Source of the DNA: Plantago elongata
Lineage: Eukaryota; Streptophyta; Magnoliopsida; Lamiales; Plantaginaceae
Assembly: GCA_036897095.1 (NCBI GenBank)
Contig: JAYMSP010000903.1
Location: 1 to 39,233 of the forward strand
Length of the DNA stretch: 39,233 nt
Direction: 5' to 3'
Below, piece after piece: positions 11,093 to 21,941 of the stretch. The stretch's first letter is position 1, and every line of letters begins with the position of its first letter. A program made the translations under genes and the position numbers. The notes under the pieces are model-generated. The model worked only from the letters and a program-made list of their open reading frames with translations. It ran no database searches and was not told where the DNA came from.

Positions 11093-13011
11093 GTCCCTCC
11101 TTCACCACCACCTTTACCATAAAATGCTAGTGTGCTTCACTTTTTTGTCTTGCTCTTGAAAGAGAAGCAACAATGAATGGATAAAGAGAGGCTGAGAGAG
11201 ATAGAAGAAGTAAGAGAGGGAAATGGGAGAGAGGTGGAGGTTAGAGGGATACTAGTGATTTGGAGGAAGAGTAGTATGGGGAAGTCATGACAACATAAAT
11301 ATGTGCTAGTGATTAGTGAACGTGAGAAGGTCTAGAGAAGTCAATGGCCTCTAGCTTCATTCTTTCATTCATCCTCTTTCCTTTATGCTAAATATAGACA
11401 CTCATATTAGTGGCTATTACATTCATCATGTTGTCTATTGGGTGATGGAACTAAGCTAGTTGTCTGGGTAATAACTTATAACTTACAATTGATTTTAGGA
11501 CTGACTGGTACGTAATTTAAATTGACAACAGTCAAATTAAATTGGCATTTTGGTCTATTCCTTTATATTTGTGAATGGGGATTACTCTAGCTAGGTCCAT
11601 ATAAATGTATATAACTACTGTCCATTTTGGTTTTATTTGTAACAACCAAATGAAGGTAGTACGTTTATATGTGGATCGAAACAATAATAGAACTATAAAA
11701 GTAGTACGTGTCTATATGAATAGCAACAGATGATTAATATATTTCGTGGTACATAGATCTTGTTAATGTTTAAGAATCAGCCGACAGTAGTAGTAATGAA
11801 AGAAGTGGTCAAATGTAGTTAAGGATGTCAAGTTCTTGGCATGTACTATACGTTACTCCTTGTGTATTTGATTGTGTGCTGCACGTTACAATATACTGTA
11901 AGTAGATATTATACTCTACATAACTAAATTATTAAGTGTTGCATGATCATCGATCGATCTTAACCACCACACTACTACTTAGTCGGGTCGAGTTTTAGTG
12001 TGTTAAATTGATTAGTAGGTATATGTAATAGGTATTGAAGTTGTAAGAAAGTTCCAGCCAATTAATGTAAGAATCAAATTAAGTGAAATATGTGGCTGTT
12101 ATGGTTAGATTTTACTTATTAGGGAACTGTAATTTGATTTATTTATTTCTGCAAGTAAGCCTTGTTGATTTGTATAATTGTATTTTTATAACGTGAAGCA
12201 TAAAAAACTAATGATTTATTTAGCGAAATAAGTTGACAATTAAGCTAGGTGGTGATTGTTTAGATAGCTAAAACTAGTAGTTGATTTTTATGTTGGGAGT
12301 ATTTAGTAAATTAACTAGTTAATTTAATAATATAATAAATTAGCATTTTACGTTTTAATATATTGAATATTTATTATTTACAATTTAATGAGTTTTCTTA
12401 GGGTTTGTTTATTAATATGAAAAATTATATAATTCCGAATCTATTAGAAATTAGTGTATAAAACATGCTATTATTTTATTACCATGGTCCAAGTAAACCA
12501 AAATCAACATGAGACTAGGTCCGCCTATATTATCATTAATTTGTGACCAATTAAGTACCTGAACCAAAGTTTAAGCCCATCATTGAATTGGGCATATAAG
12601 TTAATAAATTTAATTATAAAATATATTGGGCCCGAATCCCGATTGCTATTTTCTTCATATTTTCAGCTATTGTAAAATGTGAATCGATCGATATCTCATG
12701 TAAACTGTTTAGCACTTGATACTGTAAGGAGAATTAGTTCTACTCAAAATGGAGAAAGAAATAGAGAAGCAGAAATCTCTGCTCTCACTCGGACATGATG
12801 AAGAAGAGCGATTGCATTAATGAAATGAGGATATGATCATCTCCAGATTGATTGGACGCACCTCAATTAAATGTGGGTGGTATCCGTTGCCTATCCTCGT
12901 ATTTACATCTTCATACGTTACTACTGCCAACTTAAAAATAAAGAAAAATAAAACCACACATACTTTTAAAAAATTAGTGGTAAAAATTGCATGTAATTTA
13001 GTGTTATGTAG

Positions 13012-13105
13012 GCACGAATTGCAGCTTAATTAGTAATATGCTTCAACTCCAACTAATAGATCGGGAGTTTGAGTAATCATTTAACTGATTCAAAATAAAT
13101 AAAAT
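13012..13105 (+). repeat. SINE-like copy (weak)
   Basis: The segment has an A-box-like gcagcttaattagtaata, a diverged B-box-like gggagtttgagtaatc about 40 bases later and an A-rich tail. It resembles the 5163-5270 element in layout but is more diverged. Confidence 0.3.
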
Positions 13106-13226
13106 TAGTATATAAGTAATATATCATAGAATGCACAAAGTTTTCACGTTATAAGAAAGTAAGGGGTAAATTTTTTTAAAATATCACTCTGAGACACGTT
13201 CATTTTATATACTGCATAATGACTAG

Positions 13227-13258
13227 TGTGTGTGTGTCTATATATATATATATATATT
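13227..13258. repeat. GT/TA compound microsatellite
   Basis: A gtgtgtgtgt run is followed by ctatatatatatatatata. It is likely length-polymorphic and has no evident role. Confidence 0.85.
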
Positions 13259-13529
13259 TAGAAGATATACTCCGGTTATTTTTTTCTCCGATTTGATGCT
13301 TTATTACATGGGCATGAGATATCTCACGCGTTCAACACAATGACTTTGTATTTTTTGAATTTCTTTTTCCTTTTTTTTATTTTTCTTTCAAAATAATTTT
13401 CGGGATTGAATCACAATATGACATGTGTCAAGCGCTTGAGATACTTTCGACGTGTGAAATACTTCCAGTTTGTGTAATAAATTACGTAATTAGAGAAAAA
13501 ATGACCGCAATATAACTTCTGAACAATTA

Positions 13530-13665
13530 GGGGCTGATTGGCATGACACTCAAATGACCATTTGGATGGAATTTTGATGAAATTGTGTTTGGAATGGAAT
13601 TAAAATGGGGTATTTAAAGTGTATTTTAGGCCAAATCAATGTTCATCGAGCCAAATGAAAGTATT
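13530..13665 (+). repeat. Dispersed repeat, copy 1
   Basis: The segment starts ggggctgattggcatgaca and contains gaaattgtgtttggaatgga, agtgtattttagg and tcatcgagccaaatg. The reverse complement of 31237-31380 carries the same blocks in the same order. This is a dispersed element, probably a non-autonomous transposon, of a family I cannot name. Confidence 0.7.
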
Positions 13666-14283
13666 TAAATGCTTGGTCAATTAATATAAGAAAAATACAT
13701 AATCATTATATAGTATATAAAATGAATATTCTCATTCTACAATATATTTTAAAATATTTTTCGAAACATAAGTGTCTCATTGTATGTTATTACCACAAAA
13801 CATAAATCACATTTCTATAATATGTAATCTGAAAGAACGTTCATCCGGTGACGAAATCATTGAATTCATGCCTTGCCCATGACATAATTTTCATCAAAGT
13901 TATCACTTGAAAAAAGTCCACTCTGTATTTCGTATATGTATTACTTTAACTGAAAAGACTTTCAATATACTTGAATAGTAACTCATTTAATTAATTAATC
14001 CAAAAAAATCATATATACATTTTTATATACTGTGTATGAGTTTCAAAGTTATTTGATCGGTTAATATAAAATTACTAAGATAAAATGAAAATTGAAGTGA
14101 GATAAAAGACAAATTTAATTAAATTTTGAGTAGGTGGAATAAAATCGAGCTTTGGTGCTATCCCAACACATGTCGTAGAGTTCAGTTAATATGGTCACTT
14201 TACTCAAAATTTCAATAAACCAAATTTTATTTTCACAATAACAATGGTTTCTAACAATTTTATAAACCAATTAATTCATATAG

Positions 14284-16418
14284 TTTTTTTTTTTGAGGTA
14301 ACTTGAATAATTTCATAATCAAAGCCAAAGACCGACAGAGTCTTACAATCAAGCACCATTAACTGGGCAAAGAGTCATATCCCTCACAATTGACAGTAAC
14401 ATGTTGTGAGATTCTATGAGCAACATTATTTAAATTTCTAGGAACATAAGAATAAAGAACATAATCAAAATGCAGGCTGCAACGTTTGATATCACCCACA
14501 ATATTACCAAGAACAGAAAGTGAAACATCACCAGCTTGCAAAGCCCGTATAACATTGATGCAGTCGCCTTCGATATGAATACGGCGGAATCCTCTGTCTC
14601 TGGCCAATTCAATTGCATTCTTGGCCGCAAAAGCTTCAGCTACCTCCGGGGATTGGATAAACGACACTGTACATCTTCTCCACGCAATATCATCTCCATT
14701 ATGATTTCGTCCAACGACTCCAATGCCAACACTAGGAGGCAGACGTTTGATCGATCCATCAAAATTAAACTTAACTTCGTTCGTGGGAGGAGGTACCCAC
14801 TGTGACGGATGAGCAGGCTGTGGACTAGCTGGAGTAAACTGCAGTTTGGCCGCCTTGAACCTGGCAATATATTGAGCCACAAAAGTGTTAGCTTCCCTCG
14901 GGTCATACCCAAGTCTACTGTGAACAATTTTGTTGCGATTTGACCAGGCACTCCAACACGAAACCACAAATATGCCGAACTGGGCTCCTGTGGATGCTCG
15001 TCGAATCTGTTGAGTCCTCTCTCCAATGTTGCCAAATGCTGGAACAAAAACAATATTAGATATGGGTGAAAGTGCCCAAAACACCCCAACATAATGGCAC
15101 TCGGACAATATATGACACACAGATTCGGTTCCACATTGACACACAGGGCAACTAGTATTCTCAACAATACGCCGTTGATATAATTTTGTAAGAATAGGCA
15201 GAGCTTCCTTTAAAAGTCTCTAGAAAAAGACTTTAATCTTATTGGGAAGCTTAAGCTTCCACACAAAATCCCAATCCTCACAGAGACCCGTACTTGTGTT
15301 TCCCCTGTTATTATCCAACTCTTGAGAACGAATATGGCGTTGGAGATAATACGCCGAGTTCACAGAATAATGACCGTGCTTGCTATAGTGCCACACTCGC
15401 ACGTCTTGAAATCCATGGCCAACAATCGGAATAGAGAGGATAGTTTTGGCGTCCTGATCCCAAAAAATGGTGTTTATTAATTCAGAATTCCAACCTCCCA
15501 TATCCTGATCAATCAAATTAGATACAGTGGCATTCTCCAGGTCATAAAAGTCAGGAGTGAACAGCTGTAGCCCGTAGTCCCTAGGAACCCAGTTATCTCC
15601 CCACATACAAATATGTTCGCCATTCCCCACCCGCCAGCGGATTCCACTCCTAACCAGGGGTAACGAACTAAGAATACTTTTCCAAGTGAAGGACGCATTA
15701 GCTTTGGGAGTAGACTCAAGTATGTCATTATGAGGAAAATATTTAGCCTTGAGCACCCGTCTAAGAAGGGAAGTAGGTTCAAGGATAACTTTCCAAATCT
15801 GCTTACCTAGCATAGCTAGATTGAATGAACGGAGGTCTCGAAAACCCCCCCCCCCCCCCCAATCACGCTTACTATCATACAAGTTATTCCAATTATTGGA
15901 TCTTGGATCTTACGTTGGCCCCCATTCCCCCACCAGAATTTGGCAATGATGGATTCAATTTCATTAAGAAGGTAATCAGAAAGTTTGAAACAGTAGGTGG
16001 GTTGTAGACAACGATTTGAGCCTGGGTGTTACTAGGTTGGCGCAAGGGAGGTATAATGTAGGTATGTGGCGTTTTTGAATTCCAATCCGCATGGATCTCC
16101 CTCACAACTGCATTCCCCTTCCCATGCAAATATGTAACAATACCCGGTTCTTCTCTGTGTTGTGACCAAACTGTACCAAAATCCTATATGTTACCAGCTT
16201 CTGAAACTTCGCTCCCTTAACTATATTCCAGCCCCCAAGCGTCGCTTTCTCAAAGGATTCGAGATGAATACTTTTCTGAGTTAGAACACGCCCGACGAGA
16301 TAACATTCAAGATCCGTTGTACTGGATTCCCACAGATCATCAGGAATGTCTACAACCCTCTCCTCTTGACTAGTTAACCTCAATTTCGCCCCAACTTTTC
16401 CGATAAATCACCCTCCAT
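14284..16418 (-). mobile_element. L1-type LINE with large internal deletion
   Basis: On the minus strand, an ORF1 start at 16418 (MEGDLSEKLG) leads, after a frameshift, into a DUF4283-type region (SQEERVVDIPDDLWE, YLVGRVL, NRVLLHICMGRG). Near 16000 it passes straight to the C-terminal end of ORF2: the post-RT segment (LLNEIESIIAKFWWGNGG), KRDW-GGGGG-FRDLRSFN at 15882-15800, and the zf-RVT region (RVWHYSKHGHYSVNSAYYL, KLPNKIKVFF then a stop, CQCGTESVCHILSEC). An RNase H domain follows (FNFDGS, AEAFAAKNA, IEGDCINV) and ends at 14359. The endonuclease and the catalytic palm of RT are absent, so several kb are missing and the copy is dead. The 3' end is a poly(A) on this strand, seen as T-run 14284-14294. 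The 5' limit is uncertain; an 8-bp catatagt at 14277-14284 and 16716-16723 is a weak candidate target duplication. Confidence 0.85.
15845..15860. repeat. C16 homopolymer inside the LINE
   Basis: Sixteen C on the plus strand (G on the LINE coding strand) sit where related LINE proteins read GGLGFRDL. It encodes a glycine run and probably grew by slippage; the length may also be a sequencing uncertainty. Confidence 0.9.
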
Positions 16419-16886
16419 TGGATAGCAGAAGCGAAACCTTGAAACTGTGCCGAGAAACTATGAGTAGAAGAGCTGACAACGGTACCAATGAGAACAATCT
16501 TGTTAAAGCACAACCAAAACAAGGAAAGAGACCCCAGACTCCAGAAAGGGTTGGTTAGATAAAAGATATAGATGAACTTGAAAACCGATAAAATCTTTCG
16601 TAATCTTAGAGGGAAATTTTTGAATAAACTTTTAAAAATTTTAGAGACAAGAAAAAGAATTAACACGAGATCAGACCAGTAATAGAGCGAGACTAAGCTT
16701 TCCTGAAATCTCACGCATATAGTGGGGTTGGAGAAAGAAGAAAGCAGGGAAGGACAAAGAAACTCTCATGAAAAGAGATGTATTGCATGACCTTCCAACT
16801 CTCTCTAACAAACCCTCAATCCCATTTCACATTTAAACACACTTCCATACCAATTCTACTCACAAAAATAGATATTACAACAAACC

Positions 16887-19800
16887 ATGGATTACACCAA
16901 GAACTCTTCAACAAATCTCGCAATTTTTTCTCTTCTTCTTGCATCAATGGTCCTCGTATTCTTTTCTTGGAGCCCTTTAACCTACTCATTCTTATCTTCT
17001 TCCCGTAAAGCTTCCTCAGACAATTACACGGTACTAGTAAATAATTCTTCAACCTTTCTAATTATTAATTAAATCCTCTTCACTGACATTTTTTTTTTTT
17101 TGGTGTGTGTGACAGTTAACAATCCAGAAAGATGAGCTGGAAGTGGCATTGGAGAAGGCCTCAATGGCAAACAAGACCGTGATCATAGCCATAATCAACA
17201 AAGCTTACGTGGAACCGCACGAAAATGAATACCCTACCATGTTTGATCTATTTCTAGAGGGGTTTTGGGCAGGAGAGGAGACTAAGGAGCTGGTGGGAAA
17301 TTTGTTGGTGGTGGCAATGGATGAGACGGCGTATCGGAGGTGTATTTTCCGGAGGTTGAACTGTTATGAGATCCCGGGATCAGGCGGAGATGAATTTTCC
17401 GGTGAGAAGGTTTACATGACGAACGAGTTTATAGAAATGATGTGGAGAAGGACTCTTTTCTTGCTAAATGTCCTTAAGAGAGGCTACAGCTTCATCTTTA
17501 CGGTATGTCCAATGTATTAATTAGCTACCCTGCAGATTAAATGATTAATTATTTTAATTTAATTGGTTTGTTACATATCTCATGATCATTTATGTGAGCT
17601 TAATTGTTTAGACTATTAAATATACTGATTGATCCTAGTCCTAGATGGATGACTAATTCATGAAGTCATAAAAAGGTTTTGGGTTACTTTCAAGTAATTT
17701 TGCCCTAGTCGAGATATGCTAAACCTTCAATGACTCTTTAAGGTTATATAATTAGGGCTAAGGCCTCTTGTACTTTCCCTAAAGTATCTAGACGAGCTTA
17801 ATTATTTTAGCAATTAATGAGTTTACTGATTTCAGCCATTGGATGGATTATTTGATGAAGTGCACAAAAAGGTGGTGGGATGACTTTCAAGTTTTGCCCC
17901 CGCGTTTTGTGGACAATAACGTTTTTTTTCATTTTACTTGTATACATAGGTAATTTTCATTTTATGATAAATTAATTCTTTAATCAAAATCGGACCTAGT
18001 CATGTTCGATGATAATTATGTACATGGTATAAAATGTTTGACCCATTATATAAAATAATGGCCTTTGAAAAAAAGTATGTATGTAGATTATTTATAAGTC
18101 AAAATATATCAAAAAAAATAATTACTATGTTTTAGTTTGTTTTTTGAGTTTTTATACAATTTCATTAGTTCCTATGAAATTATTTATAACGGTTGAAAAG
18201 CGATTGTTATGATCTAATGAAATAAATTCTTCAAACTTATTACACATTGAATTACAACAAATGTACTTAAACCAATCACATACGAATCGTTAGTTTTTCT
18301 ACTTAAAATATATATATTTAAAAACGATTATTAATATACTATATACTTATATGATTATCTATATTTATTTAAGATACGAATCGTTAATTTTTTTACTTAA
18401 AATACATATATTTAAAAACGATTATTAATATACTATATACTTACATGATTATCTATATTTATTTAAGATTAAATTTATTTTTCCCCTGAAACACATATTT
18501 GAAATGATTACATAACTTTATTTTTAAATATTATTTTTTGTTTTAATATATAATGTTTTGCATTTGTATTTTAATTTTTTTTCCAATCATAATCTTTGAG
18601 TTAATTATTAAAATTTGTACAAGAACCCTGATAACCAATTGGAGTATATAACCATTGCATAGTTGATAATGTTTCGACAATAGGGTTGTGATGAAGTGAA
18701 AGATAAAACTTTTTGGTTATCAAACTACACAATATATGCATAACTTTAAACCAAGAGGGCAGGAGGTGAAGTGGATATTTAACTAGTAAATACTTAATCA
18801 AATGGAAGTAAGATAATTGGGTGGGTAGCCCTCAACTAATGAGGGGAAGGGAGAAATAAATAGGCTAAACTAATGTTACTTATTTAACCAAGTTAAGGTG
18901 AGTTTCATAATTTTTTTTTTTGTGTTTTGAACCATTGGATTGAGATTCAAATTTTTGAAAACCAAAATCAGAATCAGATTGGATTTAGACTATATGCAAT
19001 CAATTATATTGAATAGTATAACTTAATTGTATAATTTTTATTTTCACATTGTAGCTACAAAAATGTTATATTCGCATGTAAATTGATTCTAAACTCTAAA
19101 CGATGTCTAATAAGATAATTAGTCTTCGTTCTCTCCAACTGAAATTTACTAAATTAAATCGAATTTATTGAACTGAATAAAATTGAATTGAAGTAACTTA
19201 TAATTTATAATCAAATTGAGCTGAACTGAACTGAATTTAATTAAATTGAATTAAAATATTTTAAATTGAAAAGAGTAAGAGTATTAGCAAGATAATGGAC
19301 TACTTACATGTTGAATGGGATTACACCTATACCAGTATGACTTTTATAAAAGTTCATGTAAATCCACGAAATTTCTATGGCAAAGAAAATGTAGCAAAAT
19401 CTTTCTCTCTTGGTAATCTACAAAACATTAGTAGTATTTGTATAAAAATATTTAAACTAATACAAAAAATTAAACTACTAAGATTAAATTTATATATTAT
19501 TATTATCAGCAATATACAATTTAGCTCTCAATTAATCTAAAACGACCTAAACATATAATTTTCAAAATTAGATTTAGGGCACATAAGTCACAACATCCCT
19601 AAGTTCTGCCGGCCAATTTGAAAAACATTTTCTTTTTCCTTTTAAAATGATAGCCTTTTTTTTTTTAACGATAAAGGGTGACTCGATCCCTTAACTTATT
19701 GGGTGGAGATGAACGTCGCGCTTCGTTGTCCCTTTTAAAATGATGTAACACGTGGTTTGCATGCCAACTCATCTCTAAGATTCTGTTTTCTTCAATTGAA

Positions 19801-21327
19801 ATTTAGTAAACTGAACTGAATTTAACTGAACTGAATTAAAGTAAAGTATAAATTATAAATAAATTGAGTTGAACTAAACTAAATTAAATTTAAATTAAAG
19901 AGAATAGAGCCTAATTAAGTCACTTAGGAGGTGAGTGACATAGAATTCAAATGCCCATTTTGATGGAAATAGAATTTTTTGAGATGTTTCTATAAGTTGC
20001 ATCTCTTTTTTGGGATTTTTCAGACATCATTTTCTATGATTGATTTCCTAAACAAGAAAATTTCAGATTTCAGTTCCCATGGAAATTATGTAAATTTTAT
20101 CAAAAAATCTTCAATTTTGAAAATTAGCTATGGAAACAATGACCTGTCCTCCTTTTATATGCACAATTTTCTCTCCAATAGTGTAGCCATGGACTCTTCC
20201 ACTCCCTTCAATAGCTTCCTTGTTTATTTATTTTCCAAATTAGTTTCAAACGAGACAAAATTCGAGCTGTTAGTGACCTTCAAATCGAATAAATATAATA
20301 TTTTAAGTTATATTAATAACATTTATAAGTTAAATTTTATCTTCTTCAACTGAAAATTAGTACCCTGCTTAGTTATATTTATATTATACTTAGCTATGGA
20401 AACAATGACCTGTTCTCCTTTTATATGCACAATTTTCTCTCCAATAGTGTAGCCATGGACTCTTCCACTCCCTTCAATAGCTTGCTTGTTTATTTTTTTT
20501 TCCAAATTAGTTTCAAACGAGACAAAGTTCGAGCTTTTAGTGACCTTCAAATCGAATAAATATAATATTTTAAATTATATTAATAACATTTATAAGTTAG
20601 ATTTTATTCTCTTCAACTGAAAACTATTTTAGTACCCCGCTTAGTTATATTTTATACTATACATAGTTAAGTTTGTTCAATTTTCAGTTTAGTTTCGTAA
20701 ATTTTAGTTGTAGATAAAAAGTTTGAGGAATTAATTTGATCCTATTCCAGTAAATAAAAAGTTGACGGATTAATTTGATGAAGTTTCGGTTTTACTGGTA
20801 TGCAGGACACGGATGTGATATGGCTGAGGAATCCATTCACAAAGCTAGCAATAAACGAAACAGTCGATATTCAAATAAGCACCGATGCTTTCAATGGCAA
20901 TTCATCCTCAGAAAGGAACTCAATAAACACAGGGTTCTACTTAATCAGATCCAACAACAAGACTACTGCTCTCTTCCAAAAATGGTACGACGCGAGGAAG
21001 AACTCAACCGGGATGAAAGAACAAGACGTGCTCGCAAACCTTGTGCGACTTGGCGTCCTGAGACAACTAGGAATCAAGGTAGTGTATCTTGATACGAACC
21101 ATTTTAGCGGCTTCTGCTCGGATAGCAAAGACGTGAAAGTAGTGGCTACAGTCCATGCGAACTGTTGCCGGACGATTGGGGCTAAAGTGGCGGATTTGAA
21201 GGCAGTTTTGAGGGATTGGAAGATGTTCAAGAATGTTGGAAGGTCAGATGTAAACATTGCAAATAGTTTTAAGTGGTCTAGGCATGTAGAATGTAAGAAT
21301 TCATGGCGGAGAAAGACTATGGCTTGA
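16887..21327 (+). CDS. DUF266/GT77-type nucleotide-diphospho-sugar transferase (At4g15970-like)
   Basis: Three exons: 16887-17030, 17116-17502 and 20806-21327, all phase 0, giving 350 residues. A short cytoplasmic N-terminus is followed by a membrane anchor (LAIFSLLLASMVLVFFSW, about 12-29), as in type II Golgi glycosyltransferases. The nucleotidyl-transferase domain (PF03407 type) starts near residue 60 (KTVIIAIINKAYVEP). It includes FSGEKVYMT, WRRTLFLL, GYSFIFT and, right after the second junction, DTDVIWLRNPF with the DxD metal/nucleotide-sugar motif at 178-180. INTGFYLIRSN and EQDVLANLVR are further family blocks. Known relatives act on cell-wall glycans or glycoproteins, but the acceptor here cannot be told. 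Intron 2 is 3.3 kb and full of local duplications. The gene ends head-on to the limit dextrinase gene; an aataaa lies at 21459. Confidence 0.9.
17596..17898 (+). repeat. Diverged direct duplication, about 200-bp spacing
   Basis: 17596-17704 (from gagcttaatt to ttttgccc) is matched block by block by 17794-17898: gagcttaatt, tactgat, tggatgga, tgatgaagt/catgaagtc, aaaaagg and tttcaagt..ttttgccc. The many differences mark it as older than the other duplications in this intron. Confidence 0.7.
18281..18467 (+). repeat. 94-bp tandem duplication
   Basis: The units start tacgaatcgtta at 18281 and 18375 and contain aaaaacgattattaatatac and gattatctatatttattt. They differ at only a few bases, so this is a relatively young duplication. 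Confidence 0.9.
19125..19275. repeat. gaactgaactgaatt-rich dispersed repeat, copy 1
   Basis: The stretch has many short units of the form ctgaact, aattgaa and ttaaatt together with tataatttataa. Similar stretches occur at about 19790-19890 and 36050-36130. These may be copies of one degenerate AT-rich element; the family is not recognised. Confidence 0.5.
19656..19735 (-). repeat. SINE-like copy with poly(A)
   Basis: Read on the minus strand it starts aacgaagcgcgacgttc, has a B-box-like gggatcgagtcaccc and ends in an A-run (plus-strand T-run near 19656-19666). Both ends resemble those of 5163-5270, so the two probably belong to the same SINE family; this copy lacks part of the middle. Confidence 0.5.
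19790..19890. repeat. gaactgaactgaatt-rich dispersed repeat, copy 2
   Basis: It contains tcaattgaaatttagtaaac, ctgaactgaattt, tataaattataa and gagttgaactaaac, with the same block order as 19125-19275. Confidence 0.5.
20125..20656 (+). repeat. 266-bp tandem duplication
   Basis: The units start tagctatggaaacaatgacc at 20125 and 20391 and run through tgtagccatggactcttcca and ttcaactgaaaa. They match closely over their whole length, indicating a recent duplication inside intron 2. Confidence 0.92.
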
Positions 21328-21941
21328 TGAGTGTAGGAGTTAATGGTGGATTTTAATAATATGTAGAATGGTTTGTGGGTTTCATAACTTTCTGTAAGTT
21401 TTAATAAGAGCCTGTTGATTTTCATCACAATATATTGTGTACCATGATACCATCCAACAATAAAGAACTGAAAGATTTTATTGATAACAAAACATTTAAA
21501 CATACAATGAGGACTCTTTCATCCTTTCCGTATATACTAAATCCCTAGCACTTGGGGATTGTACAAGAGGTGTAGCACGATGAACAATAGATGATAGGAA
21601 ACAAAAGTTGTGTTTCGGAAACTTTTAGCTTTCGGTCATCTTACTTCGACCTCGAGCTTTTCTTCTTTGAACATTTCAGTCCTTATTCTTTGTTTTATCT
21701 TCGATATTTCGTCCAAGCCCTGAAGTTATTCGAAATCAGAATTTGGTCCCTGATATACGCACAATACACCTGTCAAAGCCTAACCAACATGATTCAATGG
21801 TTCGTATGTGATGATCTTGGATTCAACCATTGCTCAGAACTTTGACCATAATTGGCGTTTATGCGCAATGGTTTCCCAGTTTACTCAGTTACAGAGATGA
21901 AAAAATCAGTTCATATAATGTACAGCACCAGTCGCACGCAG
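21328..21941. other. Convergent 3' region between glycosyltransferase and limit dextrinase
   Basis: The genes meet tail to tail across 614 bases. An aataaa at 21459-21464 may serve the plus-strand gene. The open frame at 21591-21845 has no recognisable product. No repeat family was identified. Confidence 0.5.

Larger units (their letters stand above)
11093..14283. other. AT-rich intergenic region
   Basis: The part next to 11092 is the ZAT5 leader and promoter side; on the minus strand it is rich in CT (ctctctc-type tracts), common in plant leaders. The rest has no convincing gene. It contains a GT/TA microsatellite (about 13227-13258), a SINE-like copy (13012-13105) and one copy of a dispersed repeat (about 13530-13665) whose inverted partner lies at 31237-31380. 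A 23-codon frame at 12749-12820 starting MEKEIEKQKSLLSLGHDEEE could be a stray first exon, but no continuation is visible. Confidence 0.4.
17503..20805 (+). other. Repeat-rich second intron of the glycosyltransferase
   Basis: This 3.3 kb intron separates the two catalytic-domain exons. It is very AT-rich and contains three direct duplications (about 17596-17898, 18281-18467 and 20125-20656), a SINE-like copy on the minus strand (19656-19735) and two stretches rich in gaactgaactgaatt motifs. The donor is cg|gtatgtcc and the acceptor tatgcag|gacacg. No independent gene is seen in it. Confidence 0.8.

Noticed and set aside
12749-12820. 23-codon frame starting MEKEIEKQKSLLSLGHDEEE
   Set aside because: It looks like a possible first exon, but no downstream exon or promoter is visible and the frame closes at once.
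14277-16723. catatagt at both sides of the LINE as target-site duplication
   Set aside because: Eight bases in AT-rich DNA can match by chance and the 5' limit of the element is unknown, so it is kept only as a weak candidate.
20937-21503. 188-codon minus-strand open frame
   Set aside because: It is antisense to the last glycosyltransferase exon, which carries the DxD motif and family blocks.
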